Positions 1 to 15,483 are shown, counted from the stretch's first letter. The stretch: DNA of 64,000 nucleotides from Luzula sylvatica (GCA_946800325.1 OX326958.1:19552414-19616413); one strand, 5' to 3'. The notes: generated by a model not told the origin, from the sequence alone. Translations and numbers: made by a program.

Positions 1-414
1 ATTTTTTGTTTGATTTTCGTTTTTGTGTTTATTTTTACGCTTTTCTTGCGATTCTTTGGATGATCTTGACGAGATTTGTAATAATAGGCAGTTTTTGTGC
101 GATTTTCATTTATGTTTGTTTTTTCTTGCGATTTTTCATGATTTTTTTTTTTAGTATATGGATCGATAAATTATTGTTTATAAATTAAGAATTGTTTTGT
201 ATTTATTTCAGATCTGGGTTGTTGGTAAGTTTTTGTCTCATTTTTTGTTTATTATTGAGTTTTTTTGTGCATATTTTCGAATGAATACAAATTGGGAGTT
301 TCTATCATATTTTCAAATTTGGGATTTGTTTGGCATAAATTAGAGCTTTTCGAATTATTCCAGATCTGGATTTATTTTGCATTTTTTTGTTGATTAACTA
401 ATTTCTATTTCTCC
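1..414. other. AT-rich non-coding edge, T-rich
   Basis: No convincing coding sequence. The plus strand is T-rich and holds short segments such as CAGATCTGG repeated twice (around 210 and 360) next to possible splice-like signals, so it could be the intron or 5' region of a gene whose body lies left of the window. This is only a guess. The satellite begins directly after it. Confidence 0.3.
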
Positions 415-3400
415 AAAAATTTCTTTCAAATAAAAAAAAACCGAAGTCTAACACCTTCAAAAAAATCATTTATCCTATTTTCTAAAAAATGTCAAATCTG
501 AAGTGTAACTCGAGGAAAATACTCAATTTTACTGTTGGCCACATAAGAAACCGTAATAAAAGACTAAAACAAACAAATTTCTATTTTTTTTAAAAATTCA
601 TAAAAATGCAAACAGTGAAGTCTGACGCCTTCGAAAAAATCAATCATCATATCTTCTAATAAATTTGAAAACAGAAGTGTAACTCGAGCAAATACTCAAT
701 TTTCGTGTTGTTTTAAAAATACTCAGTAATAGAAGACTAACACACACGAATTTCTGTTTTTTCAAAAATTTCTTAAAAACTCAAAAATCTAAGCCTAACA
801 CCTTCAAAAAAATCAATTATCATATTTTTTTAATAATATGAAATCTGATGTATAACTCGAGGAAAAAACTTAATTTTCATGTTGCCCACAAAAAAATCCG
901 TAATAGAACACTAAAACACACAAATTTCTATTTTTCAAAAAATTACTTTAAAATGCAAGAAGTGAAGTCTAACACCTACGAAAAAATCAATCATCATATC
1001 TTCTAATAAATTAGAAAATTGAAGTACGTCTCGAGCAAAATACTCAATTTTTTTGTTGTCTTTAAAATTTTCCGTAATAGAAGACCAATACACACTAATT
1101 TCTGTTTCTCCAAAAATTTCTTAAAAATTAAAAAAAAAACCGAAATCTAATACCTTCAAAAATATCATTTATACTATTTTCTAAAAAATGTCAAATCTGT
1201 ATTATAACTCGAAGAAAATAATCAATTTTCTGTTGGCCACAAAAGAAACCGTAATAGAAAACTAAAACAAACAAATTTCTATTTTTTTAAAAAATTCATA
1301 AAAATGCAAAAATAGTGAAGTCTAACGCCTTCTAAAAAATCAATCATCATATATTCTAATAAATTTGAAAACAGAAGTGTAACTCGAGCAAAAAACTCAA
1401 TTTTCGTGTTGGCTTAAAAATATTCCGTAATAGATCGACTTACCCAGACTAATTTCTGTTTTTTCAAAAATTTCTTTAAAACGCAAAAATTGAAGTCTAA
1501 CACCTTCAAAATAATCATTTATCCTATTTGCTAAAAATGTCAAATTTGAAGTGTAAGTTAAGGAAAATACACAATTTTCCTGTTGGCCACAAAAAAAACC
1601 GTAATAGAAGACTAAAACACACAAATTTCTATTTTTTCGAAAAAAATCTTAAAAATTCAAAAAGTGAAGTCTGACCCCTTCGAAAAAATCAATCATCATA
1701 TCTTCTATTAAATTAGAAAATGAAGTGTAACTGGAACAAAATACTCAATTTTTGTGTTGTCTTAAAAAATTTCCGTAATAGAAGACTAACACAAACTAAT
1801 TTCTATTTCTCCACAAATTTCTTAAAAATAAAAAACCGAAATCTAACACCTTCAAAAAAATAAGTTATCCTATTTTCTAAAATATGTCAAATCCGAATTG
1901 TATCTCGAAAAAAATACTCAATTTTACTGTTGGCCACAAAAGAAACCGTAATAGAAGACTAAGGCAAGCAAATTTCTATTTTTTAAAAAAATTCATAAAA
2001 ATGCAAACAGTGAAGTCTAACGCCTTCGAAAAAATCAATCATCATATCTTCTAACAAATTAGAAAACTGAAGTGTAACTAGAGCAAAATACTCAATTTTT
2101 TTGTCTTAAAAATTTTCCATAATAGAAGACTAACACACACTAATTTCTATTTCTCTAATAATTTCTTAAAAATAAAAAAACCGAAGTCTAAACACCTTCA
2201 AAAAAATCATTTATCCTATTTTCTAAAAAATGTCAAATCTGAAGTTTAACTCGAGGAAAGTTCTCAATTTAACTGTTGACCACAAAAAACGTAATAGAAG
2301 ACTAAAACACACGGTTTTCTATTTATTTAAAATTAATTAAAAATGCAAAAACGTCAGTCTAACCCCTTCGAAAAAATCAATCATCATATCTTCTAATAAA
2401 TTTGAAAACTGAAGTGTAACTCGAGCAAAATAATAAATTTTTGTGTCGTCTTAAAAATGCTCTGTAATAGAAAACTAATACACACTAATTTCTGTTTTTT
2501 ATAAAATTTCTCAAAAACGCAAAAATCGAAGTCTAACCTTCAAAAAAATTAATTATCATATTTTTTGAAAAATATTAAATCAGAAGTATAACTCGAGGAA
2601 AAAACTCAATTTTCATGTTGGCCACAAAAAAACCGTAATAGAAGACTAAAATACACAAATTTGTATATTTTACAAAATTACTTCAAAATACAAAAAGCGA
2701 AGTCTAACACCTCCGACAAAATCAATCATGACATCTTCTAATAAATCAGAAAACTGAAGTGTAACTCGAGCGAAATACTCAAATTTTTGTTGTCTTTAAA
2801 ATTTTCGTAACAAAAGACTTACTCACACTAATTTCTATTTTTCCAAAATTTCTTAAAAATGCAAAAACCGAAGTCTAACACCTTCAAAAATCATTTATCC
2901 TATTTGTTAAAAAATGTCAAATCTGATGTGTAACTCGAGGAAAATACTCAATTTTCCAGTTGGCCACAAAAAAACAGTAATAGAAGACTAAAACACAAAA
3001 ATTTCTATTTTTTCAAATAAATTCTGAAAAAATCAAAAAGTGAAGTCTAACCCCATCGAAAAAATAAATCATCATATTATCTAATACATTTGAAAACTGA
3101 AGTGTTACTCGAGCAAAATACTCAATTTTTGTGTTGTCTTAAAAATACTCCGTAATAGAAGACTAACACACGCTAATTTATGTTTTCTAAAAAAATTCTT
3201 AAAAATGCAAAAATCGAAGTCTAACACATTCAAAAAAATCAATTATCCTATTTCCTAAAAAAATGTCAAAATTGAAGTGTGACAGGAGTAAATTAATCAA
3301 TTTTCATATCGGCCTCAAAATACGCCGTAATTGAAGACTAACACACAAAAATTACTATTTTTCAAAAAATATCTTAAAAATGCAAATACCGAAGTCTAAC

Positions 3401-6300
3401 TCGAGGAAAATGCAAATACGTTAAAAAAAAATCATTTATCCTGTTCTCTAAAAATATCAAATCTGAAGTATAACTCGAGGAAAATACTAAACTTTCACGT
3501 TGACCACAAAAAAACATAAAAGAAAACTAAAAGACACAAATTTCGATGTTTTAAAAAATTACTTCAAAATGCAAAAAGTGAAGTGTAACACCTTTGAAAT
3601 AATCAGTCATCATATCTTATAATAAATTAGAAAATGAAGAGTAACTCGAGCAAAATACTCAATTTTATTATTGTCTTCAAAAATTTCCGTAATAGAATAC
3701 AAATACACAATAATTTCTATTTTTCCAAAAAAATTTTAAAAATGAAAAAACTGAAGTCTAACACCTTCAAAAATATCATGTATCTTATTTTCTACAAAAT
3801 GTCAAATCTGAATTATAACTCGAGGAAAATACTCAATTTTCCAGTTGGCCACAAAAAAAACCGTAATAGAAGGCTAAAAACACACAAATTTCTAATTTTT
3901 TAAAAATTTCTTAAAAATGCAAAAAGTGATGTCTACCGCCTTTGAAAAAATCAACCATCATATCTTCTAATAAATTTGAAAACTGAAGTGTAACTCGAGA
4001 AAAATACTCAATTTTTGTGTTGTCTTAAAAATACTCCGTAATAGAAGACTAACACACGCTAATTTATGTTTTCTAAAAAAATTCTTAAAAATGCAAAAAT
4101 CGAAGTCCAACACCTTCAATAAAATCAATTATCATATTTTCTAAAAAATATCAAATCTGAAGTATAACTCGAGGAAAATACTCAATTTTCATGTTAGCCA
4201 CAAACAAAACCGTAATAGAAGACTAAAACCCACAAATTTCTATTTCTATTTTTTCAAAAAAAATCTTAAAAATTTAAAAAGGAAAGTCTAACGCCTTCGA
4301 AAAAATCAATCATCATATCTTCTAACAAATTAGAAAATAAAGTGTTACTCGAACAAAATACTCAATTTTATTGGTGTCTTCAAAAGTTTCCGTAATAGAA
4401 GACTAATAAACACTAATTTCTATTTTTCCAAAAAATTCTTTAAAATGAAAAAACTGAAGTCTAACACCTTCAATAAAATCATTTATCCTATTTTCTAAAA
4501 AATGTAAAATCTGAATTGTAACTCGAGCAAAATACTTTATTTTCGTATAGTCTTAAAAATACTCCGTAATAGAAGATAAAAACATAATAATTTCTGTTTT
4601 TTAAAAAAATTCTTAAAAACGTAAAAATCGAAGTCTAACACCTTCAAAAAAATCAATTATCATATTTTCTAAAAAATATCAAATCTTAAGTATAACTCGA
4701 GGAAAAAACCAAATTTTCATGTTGCCCACAAAAAAAAAAACCGTAATAAAAGACTAAAACACACAAATTTCAATTTTTTAAAAAATTACTTCAAAAATGC
4801 AAGAAGTGAAGTCTAACATCCACGAAAAAATCAATCATCATATCTTCTAATAAATTAGAAAACTGAAGTATAACTCGAGCAAAATACTCAATTTTTTTGT
4901 TGTCCTTTAAATTTTCCGTAATAGAAGACTAACACACACTAATTTCTAATTTTTCAAAATTTCTTAAAAATGCAAAAACCGAAGTCTCACCTTCAAAAAA
5001 ATCATTTATCCTATTTGCTATAAAATGTCAAATCTGAAGTGTAAATCGAGGAAAATACTCAACTTACCGGATGGCCACAAAAAAAAACTTAATAGAAGAC
5101 TAAAACACACAAATTTCTATTTTTTCAAAAAAAATCTTACAAATTCATAAAGTGAAGGCTAACCCCTCCGAAAGAATCAATCATCATATCACCTAATAAA
5201 TTAGAAAATAAAGTGTACCTCGAGCAAAATACTCAATTTTTTTGTTGTCTTTAAAATTTTCCATAATAGAAGACTAACACATAATAATTTCTATTATTCC
5301 AGAATTTCTTAAAAGTGCAAAAATCGAAGTCAACACCTTCAAAAAATCATTTTTCCTATTTTCTAAAAAATGTCAAATCTGAAGTGCAACTCTAAGAAAA
5401 TACTCAATTTTCATGTTGGCCACAAAAAACGTAATAAAAGATTTAGGCACGAAAAATTCAATTTTTTATAAAATTGCTTCAAAATGAAAAAAAAATGAAG
5501 TCTACCTTCAAAAAAATCAATCATCATATCTTCTAATAAATTAAAAAATGAAGTGTAACTCGAGAAAAATACTCAATTTGATTGTTGTCTTTAAAATTTT
5601 CCATTATCCTATTTTTTTTTTAAATTCAAAATTGATGCGTAAGAGGAGGAAAATACTCAATTTTCGTGTTGACTTAAAAATACTCCTTAATAGAAGAGTA
5701 ACACACATTAATTTCTGTTTTTTTTAAATTTGATAAAGATGCCAAAACCGAAGTCTAACATCTTCAAAAAAATCAATTATCCTATTTTCTAAAAAATGTC
5801 AAATCTTAAGTGTAACACGAGGAAAAAATACTCAATTTTCATGTTGGCCTCAAAATAAACTGTAATAGGAGACTAAAACACAAAAATTCTTAGGTTTCAA
5901 AAAATTCTTAAAAATGTAAAAAATGAAGTCTAACCACCTTCGAAAAATCAATTATCATATTTTCTAAAAAGTTTTGAAAATTGAAGTGTAACACGAGAAA
6001 AATACTTAATTTTCTTGTTGTCCAGAAACTACTCCGCAATAGAACACTAACACACATAAATTACTATTTTTCAAAAAATTCGTAAAACCGCAAAAACCGA
6101 AGTCTAACACCTTCACAAAAATTAATTATCCTATTTTCTAAAATATTTCAAATCTGAAGTGTAACACGAGGAAATTACTCAATTTTCATGTTGTCTTAAA
6201 AATACTTTGTAATTGAAAAGTAACAAACATTAATTTCTGTTTTTCAAAAAAAAATCTTAAAAATGCTAAAACCGAAATTTAACACCTTCAATATTGACGT
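415..6300. repeat. Satellite array, monomer about 175 bp, dimeric higher-order structure
   Basis: About 33 tandem monomers, each carrying the landmarks GAAGTCTAAC, CCTTC, GTAACTCGAG, ATACTCAATTTT, CCGTAATAGAAGACTAA and ACACAAATTTCT. The GAAGTCTAAC landmark recurs near 441, 617, 791, 963, 1141, 1316 and 1489, a spacing of 173-178 bp. Two monomer types largely alternate. Type A reads TTATCCTATTTTC, then CTCGAGGAAAAT, then GTTGGCCACAAA. Type B reads CATCATATCTTCTAATAAA, then CTCGAGCAAAAT, then TTGTCTTAAAAA. The real repeating unit is thus a dimer of about 350 bp. The order is disturbed near 3390, 4520 and 5600 (partial or hybrid monomers). A monomer near 175 bp is typical of plant centromeric or heterochromatic satellites; whether this array is centromeric cannot be judged here. 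Confidence 0.95.
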
Positions 6301-8722
6301 ATTTTATTTTTTATTGTTGCTTTAAATAGCATCAATCAAGTCAACAAGAGTCATGTCATATTCTTCTTCGTCGTGTATAGATGAGAGTGCGGCGTTCTTG
6401 GGTGATGTGCTCGAACCGTGTTGTCATGTATGTTTGAGTCATGCTTCGAAGTTTCGAAAATAGTTGATAACGCTATCCGGTTCGAAATCTTGCGTAAGGC
6501 TTCCCATTACGACCACCTATATACTGGTCTAGTATCTAATACTCAAAAACTCAAAATCTATACATGATTAAAAATGAAGCACAAATCAAACAAAATTGAG
6601 ATGATAAACAAACACAAATCGAACAAAATTTAAAAAATCAACCACAAAATTGGAGAAATAAGATTTATATATGGTATTAGATGCTTTTCTGGATTGATAA
6701 TTAGTACGATAATACCTTATTCATACCAAATTATACCAATTAATTAATATTAATTGCAAATTTAGATCCAATTTTTTCCATCGCACTCCTCAAAGCACTA
6801 TTACGGCAAATCCCAAGACTAATATATAAGTTTTTCGCTTTGCAAATACAAAATCGATTTAAAAAAATATAGTTTGAATTAGTTATTTCCAATCTGGGAA
6901 ACAAATAAACATACTCAACTCAAATCTTGGTTAACATTTAGAACCAATTTCGACAAAATCAGAAAAATCACAAAATCAAGGAAAAAATGGAAATATACCA
7001 GGTAGCAGCCGGTTCAGTTGCCGCCTCATCAAGCTATGTTTCTAGGAGGTACAGTCGTGGTCTGTGTAAGCTCTGGTTCCAGGAGATTGAGTCGCCGCCT
7101 CATCAGGCTCCGGTTCTAGGCATTTCAAAAAGAAAAGGGTACATCTGCGATTGGTCACCTATTTTTGTTTCAACTAGGGTTAGGTTTTTATGGTTGTGCG
7201 GCCAAAATTTCCGGAGAGAGAAAGAGGAGAAGTATATGTGGTGTTAGGACAAAATAAATTGAATGAACTTGGTATATCATGGTCCAAGATACTGCGTTAT
7301 AATGGTCTACAAAGATTGGGCCCATGCAATGAACGGCTCAAATGCAATCCGACCCAAATACTATAGATCTGATGGTCCACAATTCTTGGATGACGTGTAG
7401 CAATATGGTAGTAGCAAAAAGAGTTGCATTATACTAATTAAAATTAAAATTCCAACTTGAAAATTGTATAACATAAAATATATCATATTTTATTTGTCAT
7501 AAAATATCCCATTCATTTTAAAAAAAATCCTTTTCGCACTCATATTTTGATTACTTGTTCAAATATAAAAAATTTCAAATACATCCGCATAATTAATCTT
7601 AATGAAAGTATAATAACAAATGCTCACATTGCTTGTGATGTGCTAATCCTCGGTGTGGGCGTGGAGTAGTCGGTCGGAATGTCTCCTTCGTTCTTCTTTT
7701 ATCCCTAATCGACACGATTATATACATATCGCCACAATTTTCTTTTTACTTCTATTTATGTTTAAGAAAAATCAATTCTGAAAATTCACCTCGGAGCTTC
7801 GAATCAAAATTCATAATCCTCTTGAAATTATCTTTCCAACACTACCAAAAATACTAAAATTGAAAAACACAAACAAGATAATTAGAGAGTATGCCAAACT
7901 TTCAACCTTTCAAAAGTCGAGTGTTGTTAGATTCGACGTTACCGAACTGAATAGGTTATATTTACAAATTCCAAACTCTTTTTTCTTATGTTAGAAGATG
8001 TTCTACATTTTAATGGGAAGAAAAAAAAAGAAGAATAGGAAAGGTGAGTTTATTTATTCCACCATATCCTTGCTATCTTGGTATCTACTACGGAATCTTA
8101 TTCCATTTTCTCTCTTATTTAGTAGACCAGAAATTTATTCCATTTTATTCATCCATTCCACCTTCGCCACAGATCCTAGATTCATCAAGATAATGAGTAA
8201 CCCGTTTTTCCTTGAAAAAACTTCCAATGAAATACTGAATTCAAATGAAATAGTGAAATAATACAAAATTAAGCACCTTAATTAACAGTGGACCTGGTTA
8301 ATTAATCAACAACGTGATATTGGCACGGCTCAATAAAAGAGTGGGACCCACATGTCAGAGGCACCAGCTCTCTAATTGAACCGGACCAATATCTCGTTCC
8401 CTCAATCATCACACTCTCCATAATGATGCATTATGATTCATAAACATACAAGAAATAACAATTTTTTAGCTTAATGTCACCGAGAGCATTAAAATTTCCA
8501 GAAAAGAACATGCAAGAAAAAAGAAAGTATTAATCTTCTTTGCAACATAAACTAAAAACAAAAATGCATAAAATTATTTGCTACTCGTAGCCAAACATTC
8601 TTAGATTAAACAAGACAAGAATATGCATGAAAAATAAACCAAAAATAACAACCCACTATTTTTGCTCTAGATTGGAGAACTCAGGAGGACAGAAGATGAT
8701 GTATGGAGTATGTTTCTTTAAT

Positions 8723-8767
<45 letters not shown>

Positions 8768-10560
8768 TTGAAGAAGACAGTGCTCAAACAAAGAGGAAGT
8801 TGGAGAATTAAATGAGAGATTGGAAGCAATGAAAAACAGGATTTGATTTTTGATTCCTTTCTGCTCTGCTTATTAATGCTTGCATTTATTTTCGCAGTGC
8901 ATTCTGCACTCTCTCTCTCTCTCTCTCTCTCGTTAGGGTGAGGTCATTTCAAATATTGGCGCGAGATTCTTGGGGCCCACTGCTCAGACATCCCGCCCCA
9001 ATATTAACTACAATAACTGTTCTAACTACTGATTGTTATATTCTGTCTCTGCGACTTAATTACACTTGCAACTAGATGACCTAGTTTATCTTTTTACAAC
9101 TAGAAAGAATTCAGATGAAGCAACCAAAATTTCAAATACTAGAATTTTCAAAAAATGTCCAAATCGATATTACAACATTTTGATTTTTATAATAATTTAA
9201 TAAAATTATTTAAATATATATATTTAATTATATTAAAAAAATATTAAATAATATACATATATAACGTATCGTATCCTAGAGTTTTCAAAAAATGCCGTAT
9301 AGCCGTATCCGTATCGTATCGGATACGATACTCGTAGCCGTATCCGTGCAACATAGATTAACAATGTCGAAATTCATCCAAAATAACATTTTCTAATTAA
9401 TATTTTGAAATGTTAATTAATTCGGTGTTCCTTGTTAATTGCCATGTTAATTAAGTGTGTTAATTAACAAAGAGTGATGTCACAATAAGACAATTGCTTA
9501 CTGCTGAGCACTCAAAAAAAAAGAATGATGTCATCGAGGATATTGTGATAAAATGTGATGTACAAGTATATTTTTTTTTCCGGTGAAGAAACAAATAAGG
9601 ATTTCGATCTCACTTTTGTAGTCTGGCAAAAAAGTTTCTAACTTGTTCCATAAAAAATCATTCGTAAATTGTTCCAAAATAACTCGGTTGAGCTCGGCTC
9701 GATTTTGGTTCAATCCGACCTGAGATAGCTGGAACCAAAATCTGATCTGAGCTAGCTTGAACCAAAATCGAGCCAGCTCAAACTAGTCCATTTTCGTTCA
9801 AATAATTTTATCTATAAATCCTCAAATTTCATTATTGTTTGCATATAGACGCACAATTCATTAATATGTTGCGAGTACCCACTATTCAAATATCTATTAC
9901 CTAAACACAATGAATTAAATAGCGGTAAATTTTCTGAAACACAATATTACATTATAATAAATAACGGAAATCACTAGTGAATTGCACACCAAACACTACG
10001 GACTTACATTGCAATTTAAAGGAGCATTTTTACAAACGACCCTATAATTAAACAAAATTTGAAAATAACCTGGTTTCGAAAATATTCCCAAATTAACCGA
10101 AACCATCAAATTGTGACGGACCATCCAAATAGTCTCTATTAACTTTGACCCCTCCTCTCTCGTAATACATCAAAACTCAATGACAAAGTATGTAATTGTA
10201 TATATATTAAAAAGGACAAATGTCAATCCAACATTGCAATTCGATTTTTGGAGCACTAAATTTTTAAAATCAGGTAATTTTTTTTATTAATTTTGTGTAG
10301 TAACTTTAACATACAATTGTGTAGTGACTTTAATTTTGTGTAGTAACTTTAACATACAATTGTAACTAAACTAATGCAATTGACTTTTAAAATCAAGTGA
10401 TGCCCAATTTTTAAAAATCAAGGAATTAGTTTTGAAATATTTCTAAAAAATTTATTTTTGAAATTGTTTAAATAGTCAAATGTAAAAATCCTCCCAATTT
10501 AAAACATTGCCTAAACCCAAATCCATATCCTAAACCCAAAAACCCAAGTTGTAACAAGCA
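6301..10560. other. Intergenic, AT-rich, no supported gene
   Basis: No convincing gene. On the minus strand near 6310-6400 a short frame ends in DEEEYDMTLVDLIDAI followed by a stop, possibly a broken gene end, but I could not extend it. A small frame at 6987-7247 has no recognisable motif. There are (AG)n and (CT)n microsatellites near 8727 and 8911. An A/T inverted-repeat stretch lies at 9380-9470. Around 9260-9350 there are repeated CGTATC/GATACG motifs. A direct repeat of TAACTTTAACATACAATTGT lies at about 10302-10365. Confidence 0.5.
8727..8761. repeat. (AG)n microsatellite
   Basis: An uninterrupted AG run of about 17 units. A short (CT)n run lies at 8911-8932. The RERERER reading frame through it is a by-product of the repeat. 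Confidence 0.95.
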
Positions 10561-10945
10561 CGCGAGTTGAGCCAACTCTTTTTTAGCCGGACTCGAGTTT
10601 TTTTTAGCCGGACTCGAACTGTACTTTTGACCTCGCACTTTAGTTACAAACCGAGCCGAGGAAAAAAAGGAGGTTTTCTCTTCAAACAAAAGAGGGGTGT
10701 GTTTATACTAGAGAAAGCAAAGTTTGAATGCTTAATACCAGATTTCAAAAACATTCGAAACTTAAAACCACTAAATATGAAATTAAACTAGAAGATACAT
10801 TCAAGTCAACCACACTTGAAAGTAGAAATCCAGAAGCCCTATTTACCGAAACCATATTAACACATAACAACAACACCACCAATTATTGAAAATCATTAAA
10901 CCAAGTCTTATTTACAGAAAAGCCCTTCCAAGTTTTGCCATGTTT

Positions 10946-11965
<1,020 letters not shown>

Positions 11966-12240
11966 GGAATCCTTGTTTTCTGAGAGAAAAAAAAACGAAG
12001 AAAACATAATCAGACATCAAAATTGATACGAACCAAACTCAAATCGAATAGAAAAGAAGACAAATTCAGTACCAATTGAAAAAATTGATAATATTCGAAT
12101 CGAAATTTAGAGCAATATAAAGTGTGATCGCAGAATAGCGAGAAAATTGGGGAAAGAGTAAAAATAGGGTTTGCTTGTTTGTATAGTAAAGCAAAGAAAC
12201 ATCTACAAGCAAATTGATTTATTGACGCAATAGGAACCTT

Positions 12241-12247
12241 GTATATA
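12241..12247 (-). promoter_or_regulatory. Candidate TATA box of ATG8
   Basis: TATATAC on the minus strand, about 275 nt upstream of the start codon, followed by a pyrimidine-rich leader. This leaves room for a non-coding first exon and a 5'UTR intron. Position and composition only; no transcript evidence. Confidence 0.4.
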
Positions 12248-12332
12248 ACATTTACTCTCACTGATTCTGGGCCCCACATTTTGTGGACCAAACGTGCCAA
12301 TTGGAGAAGGCCGAAAATTAAAATGACTATTG

Positions 12333-12950
12333 AAATAAATACTATATTTCAATAAAAAAATTATAGCAAAAGAACTAATTTAAAAATTATTATCTTGATA
12401 AACGAAAAGATATGAATTGTAATAAATACTATATTTCAATAAAAAAATTATAGCAAAAGAACTAATTTAAAAATTATTATCTTGATAAACGAAAATATAT
12501 GAATTGTAATAAATACTATATTTCAATAAAAAAAATTATAGCAAAAGAACTAATTTAAAAATTATTATCTTGATAAACGAAAAGATATGAATTGTAATAA
12601 ATACTATATTTCAATAAAAAAAATTATAGCAAAAGAACTAATTTAAAAATTATTATCTTGATAAATGAAAAGATATGAATTGTAATAAATACTATATTTC
12701 AATAAAAAAAATTATAGCAAAATAACTAATTTAAAAATTATTATCTTCATAAACGAAAAGATATGAATTGTAATAAATACTATATTTCAATAAAAAAATT
12801 ATAGCAAAAGAACTAATTTAAAAATTATTATCTTGATAAACGAAAAGATATGAATTGTAATAAATACTATATTTCAATAAAAAAAATTATAGCAAAAGAA
12901 CTAATTTAAAAATTATTATCTTGATAAACGAAAATATATGAATTGTAGTG
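12333..12950. repeat. Minisatellite, seven copies of an 87-88 bp unit, upstream of ATG8
   Basis: The landmark ACTATATTTCAATAAAAAAA recurs at 12341, 12428, 12515, 12603, 12691, 12779 and 12866, a period of 87-88 bp. Copies differ by only a few bases (A-run length, one AAAGATATG/AAATATATG change, one TTGAT/TTCAT change), so expansion is recent. The array starts about 85 bp upstream of the candidate ATG8 TATA box. Confidence 0.97.
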
Positions 12951-13986
12951 ATACAATACAATCATATTTTTGAAAGAAATTGAGAATGTTTATTTCGAAA
13001 TTTGATAATTTTATTGTCAACTATGACGGGGATAAGCTGTGACCAGTTAATTTTATCTCTGAAATATCTCTAAATAAATTTGCGTCGTTATCTGAAGGAG
13101 ATAATACTTATAATTGTAATATTAAATCACTCAATAATTAACGATAAACATGTATAAGAAAACGAGATGATATTGCTATGTAAATAGTGGAAAATACGTA
13201 TTATTAAATGTAGAACAAGATAACAATAAGAAAATCATGTAGTTTTATTTTCCAGTTGAAGTTATTATTAATAATTGTCATCATTTTAATGTAATATATT
13301 TACTTATTAAGTGAAAATATGGATTGTTTATTTCTTCAAATTTTTCTCATTTAAATAAATTAATCATAATTAGTACAAATAAATACAACACCAATAGGCA
13401 ATAATAAATATATTTCATTTAAAATGTAAAATATATAGTATATTAAATATGCATCAAAATGTACCATATATATATTCAAGAAAAAATATGTTTCAAAAAA
13501 TCTAATATAAATATTTATTTATTTTTAGGAAGTTTAAACTTCACTTTCTAGAATAGAACATCCCCATAATTTTGCAAGTTTTAAGTTTTGTAAAGCTTCA
13601 CTTTAATAATTTAAAAGTTTATAGGGAAGAGTTTGGTAGAGCCTAAGTTGCATGAATAATGAAATTTATTTGAGATTTATTTGAAATTAAGAAAATAAAA
13701 TTAAGGGATTAGGGGTTGGTTAGAAACAAGTGGGTGTACAGAATATGGATAATCATAATTTAATAGTTAGTTGGGTGTATGAAATTATGGATAATCATAA
13801 TGCGATACTTAATGGGTACCATTTACAAAAAATTTGAATGTTTTTTTTATCAACATGTTGTCAAACACAAACAAATATATAAAATACAAAACAAAGCTTG
13901 CAAGTAAAGTATTGCAAATTAATATTAATAATATAATATAAAATCATTTGCATCTTCTCGCAAAGAACTGGTAATATCAAATTATA

Positions 13987-14240
13987 TGAGGCCATATACG
14001 GTCCCTGAGATTTCTTCACGCATTTTTTATATCACTAATTAATAATTAATTAATATGATAATTAACAAAAAAATATTCAATTAATGATTAATTAATTTAT
14101 AATTAAATATATATGAATTAATACTTTTTAATCAATATTAAATTGATGATTAATATAGTGTATTTTTTGTTAATTATTATGTTAATTAATTGTTAATTGG
14201 TGACATAGAGCATGTGCGAAGAAATTTGAGAGGAATGATA
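13987..14240. mobile_element. AT-rich MITE with long imperfect inverted repeats
   Basis: The two ends are imperfect inverted copies over more than 60 bp: GAGATTTCTTCACGCATTTTT...ATCACTAATTAATAATTAATT on the left pairs with AATTAATTGTTAATTGGTGA...GCGAAGAAATTTGAGAGGA on the right. A related element lies at about 28625-28911. Exact ends and target duplication were not resolved. Confidence 0.5.
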
Positions 14241-15483
14241 TAATTATCCAAATTGTAATTTGTAAGTAGCACAAAAAAAATCAAAAATTTGGCATAACTG
14301 GGTTTGGAGTTCCAAAAGTTTGAACATATTAATATAGGGCATAGGATTTAATATATTCAAAAATGTGTCGATATTATTTTTGTATATGCATTGTATAATA
14401 TCATGAGAACTCATTCTTCTTATTTTATATATCTATAGAAATGTTGATCTACAAAAATAGAATTTCATTCAAACAAGTAAGGTTTTGCATTCAACTCACT
14501 CAATTGAATGAATTTTTTATTACTATTAGATTTGTTTTGAAATTTGTATTTTTTTTTCAAGATAATCTTTATAGTTTGTTCATGCCACTAAATGCACATA
14601 TTTCAAAGTAATATAATTGTCAAAAAAAAAATACTGAATATTTGAATACTTTATATATACAATAATATATATAATTTGAAACAGAACATGTCACAAATAC
14701 CGAATATTCGTTATCTTCTTTTCAACCAAAATTATTACAATAAGACTCCACTGTTTTTGTTACAAATCTCAAATTCATTATTTTTCTGACATCAAAATAT
14801 CTTACTTTATATATTAAACTTACAAAAATCACCATACTAAATAAATAAATTAAAATGTTCCATCATTATTTTATCCTTCCATGTTGCTATATTTTTATGC
14901 CTTCAATTATTTATGTATATATTGATATTCCTCTTGATTGGAATCAAAGTTTTAGCATAAAATCAATTTTTATGCCTTCAAAAACGAAAAATATTGTTGA
15001 ATAATTTTCACATGAGCTCTATCTTTTGTTTAGAAGCTAATTTCATTTATGATTGGTTAAATAAATGTTTTTCTTTTCAATCTAAGTTGACAGATGAAAA
15101 CAAAAAGACCTTCAAGCGGATTGAATGGAATTAAACAATAAACATTTTTTTTATTTTTAATTGTAAGAGGAAACATATTGATCACGAGCTATGACATCCA
15201 AATTGTTGGAGCTGGTCCTGATCATGATGCACACCTCCACAAACTTTATCAAACAAAATCATTTCAAAAGAAATAATGTATTTGTTTCCTTCTAAATTTT
15301 CTCAGGGTTTTGGTAAGTCAGCGCTTTAACGCTCATTTTGGTGTCAAAGCCAACCTTTCTTTCTAGGATCATCGGTAAGGATGAATCGCTCCAGCAAAAA
15401 AAATTGATGTATTTGTAACAAAAAAAAAATTATGTATTAAATTGAATTTTTTTACTTATTTTATCATATGTTCATTTAATATA

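Noticed and set aside
6987..7247. 86-codon frame starting MEIYQVAAGS
   Set aside because: No recognisable domain and no splice or homology support; such lengths arise by chance in this sequence.
8620..8960. Possible miR156 precursor near the (AG)n tract (GACAGAAGATGATG)
   Set aside because: The sequence departs from the miR156 consensus after the first bases and no matching star arm forms a hairpin.
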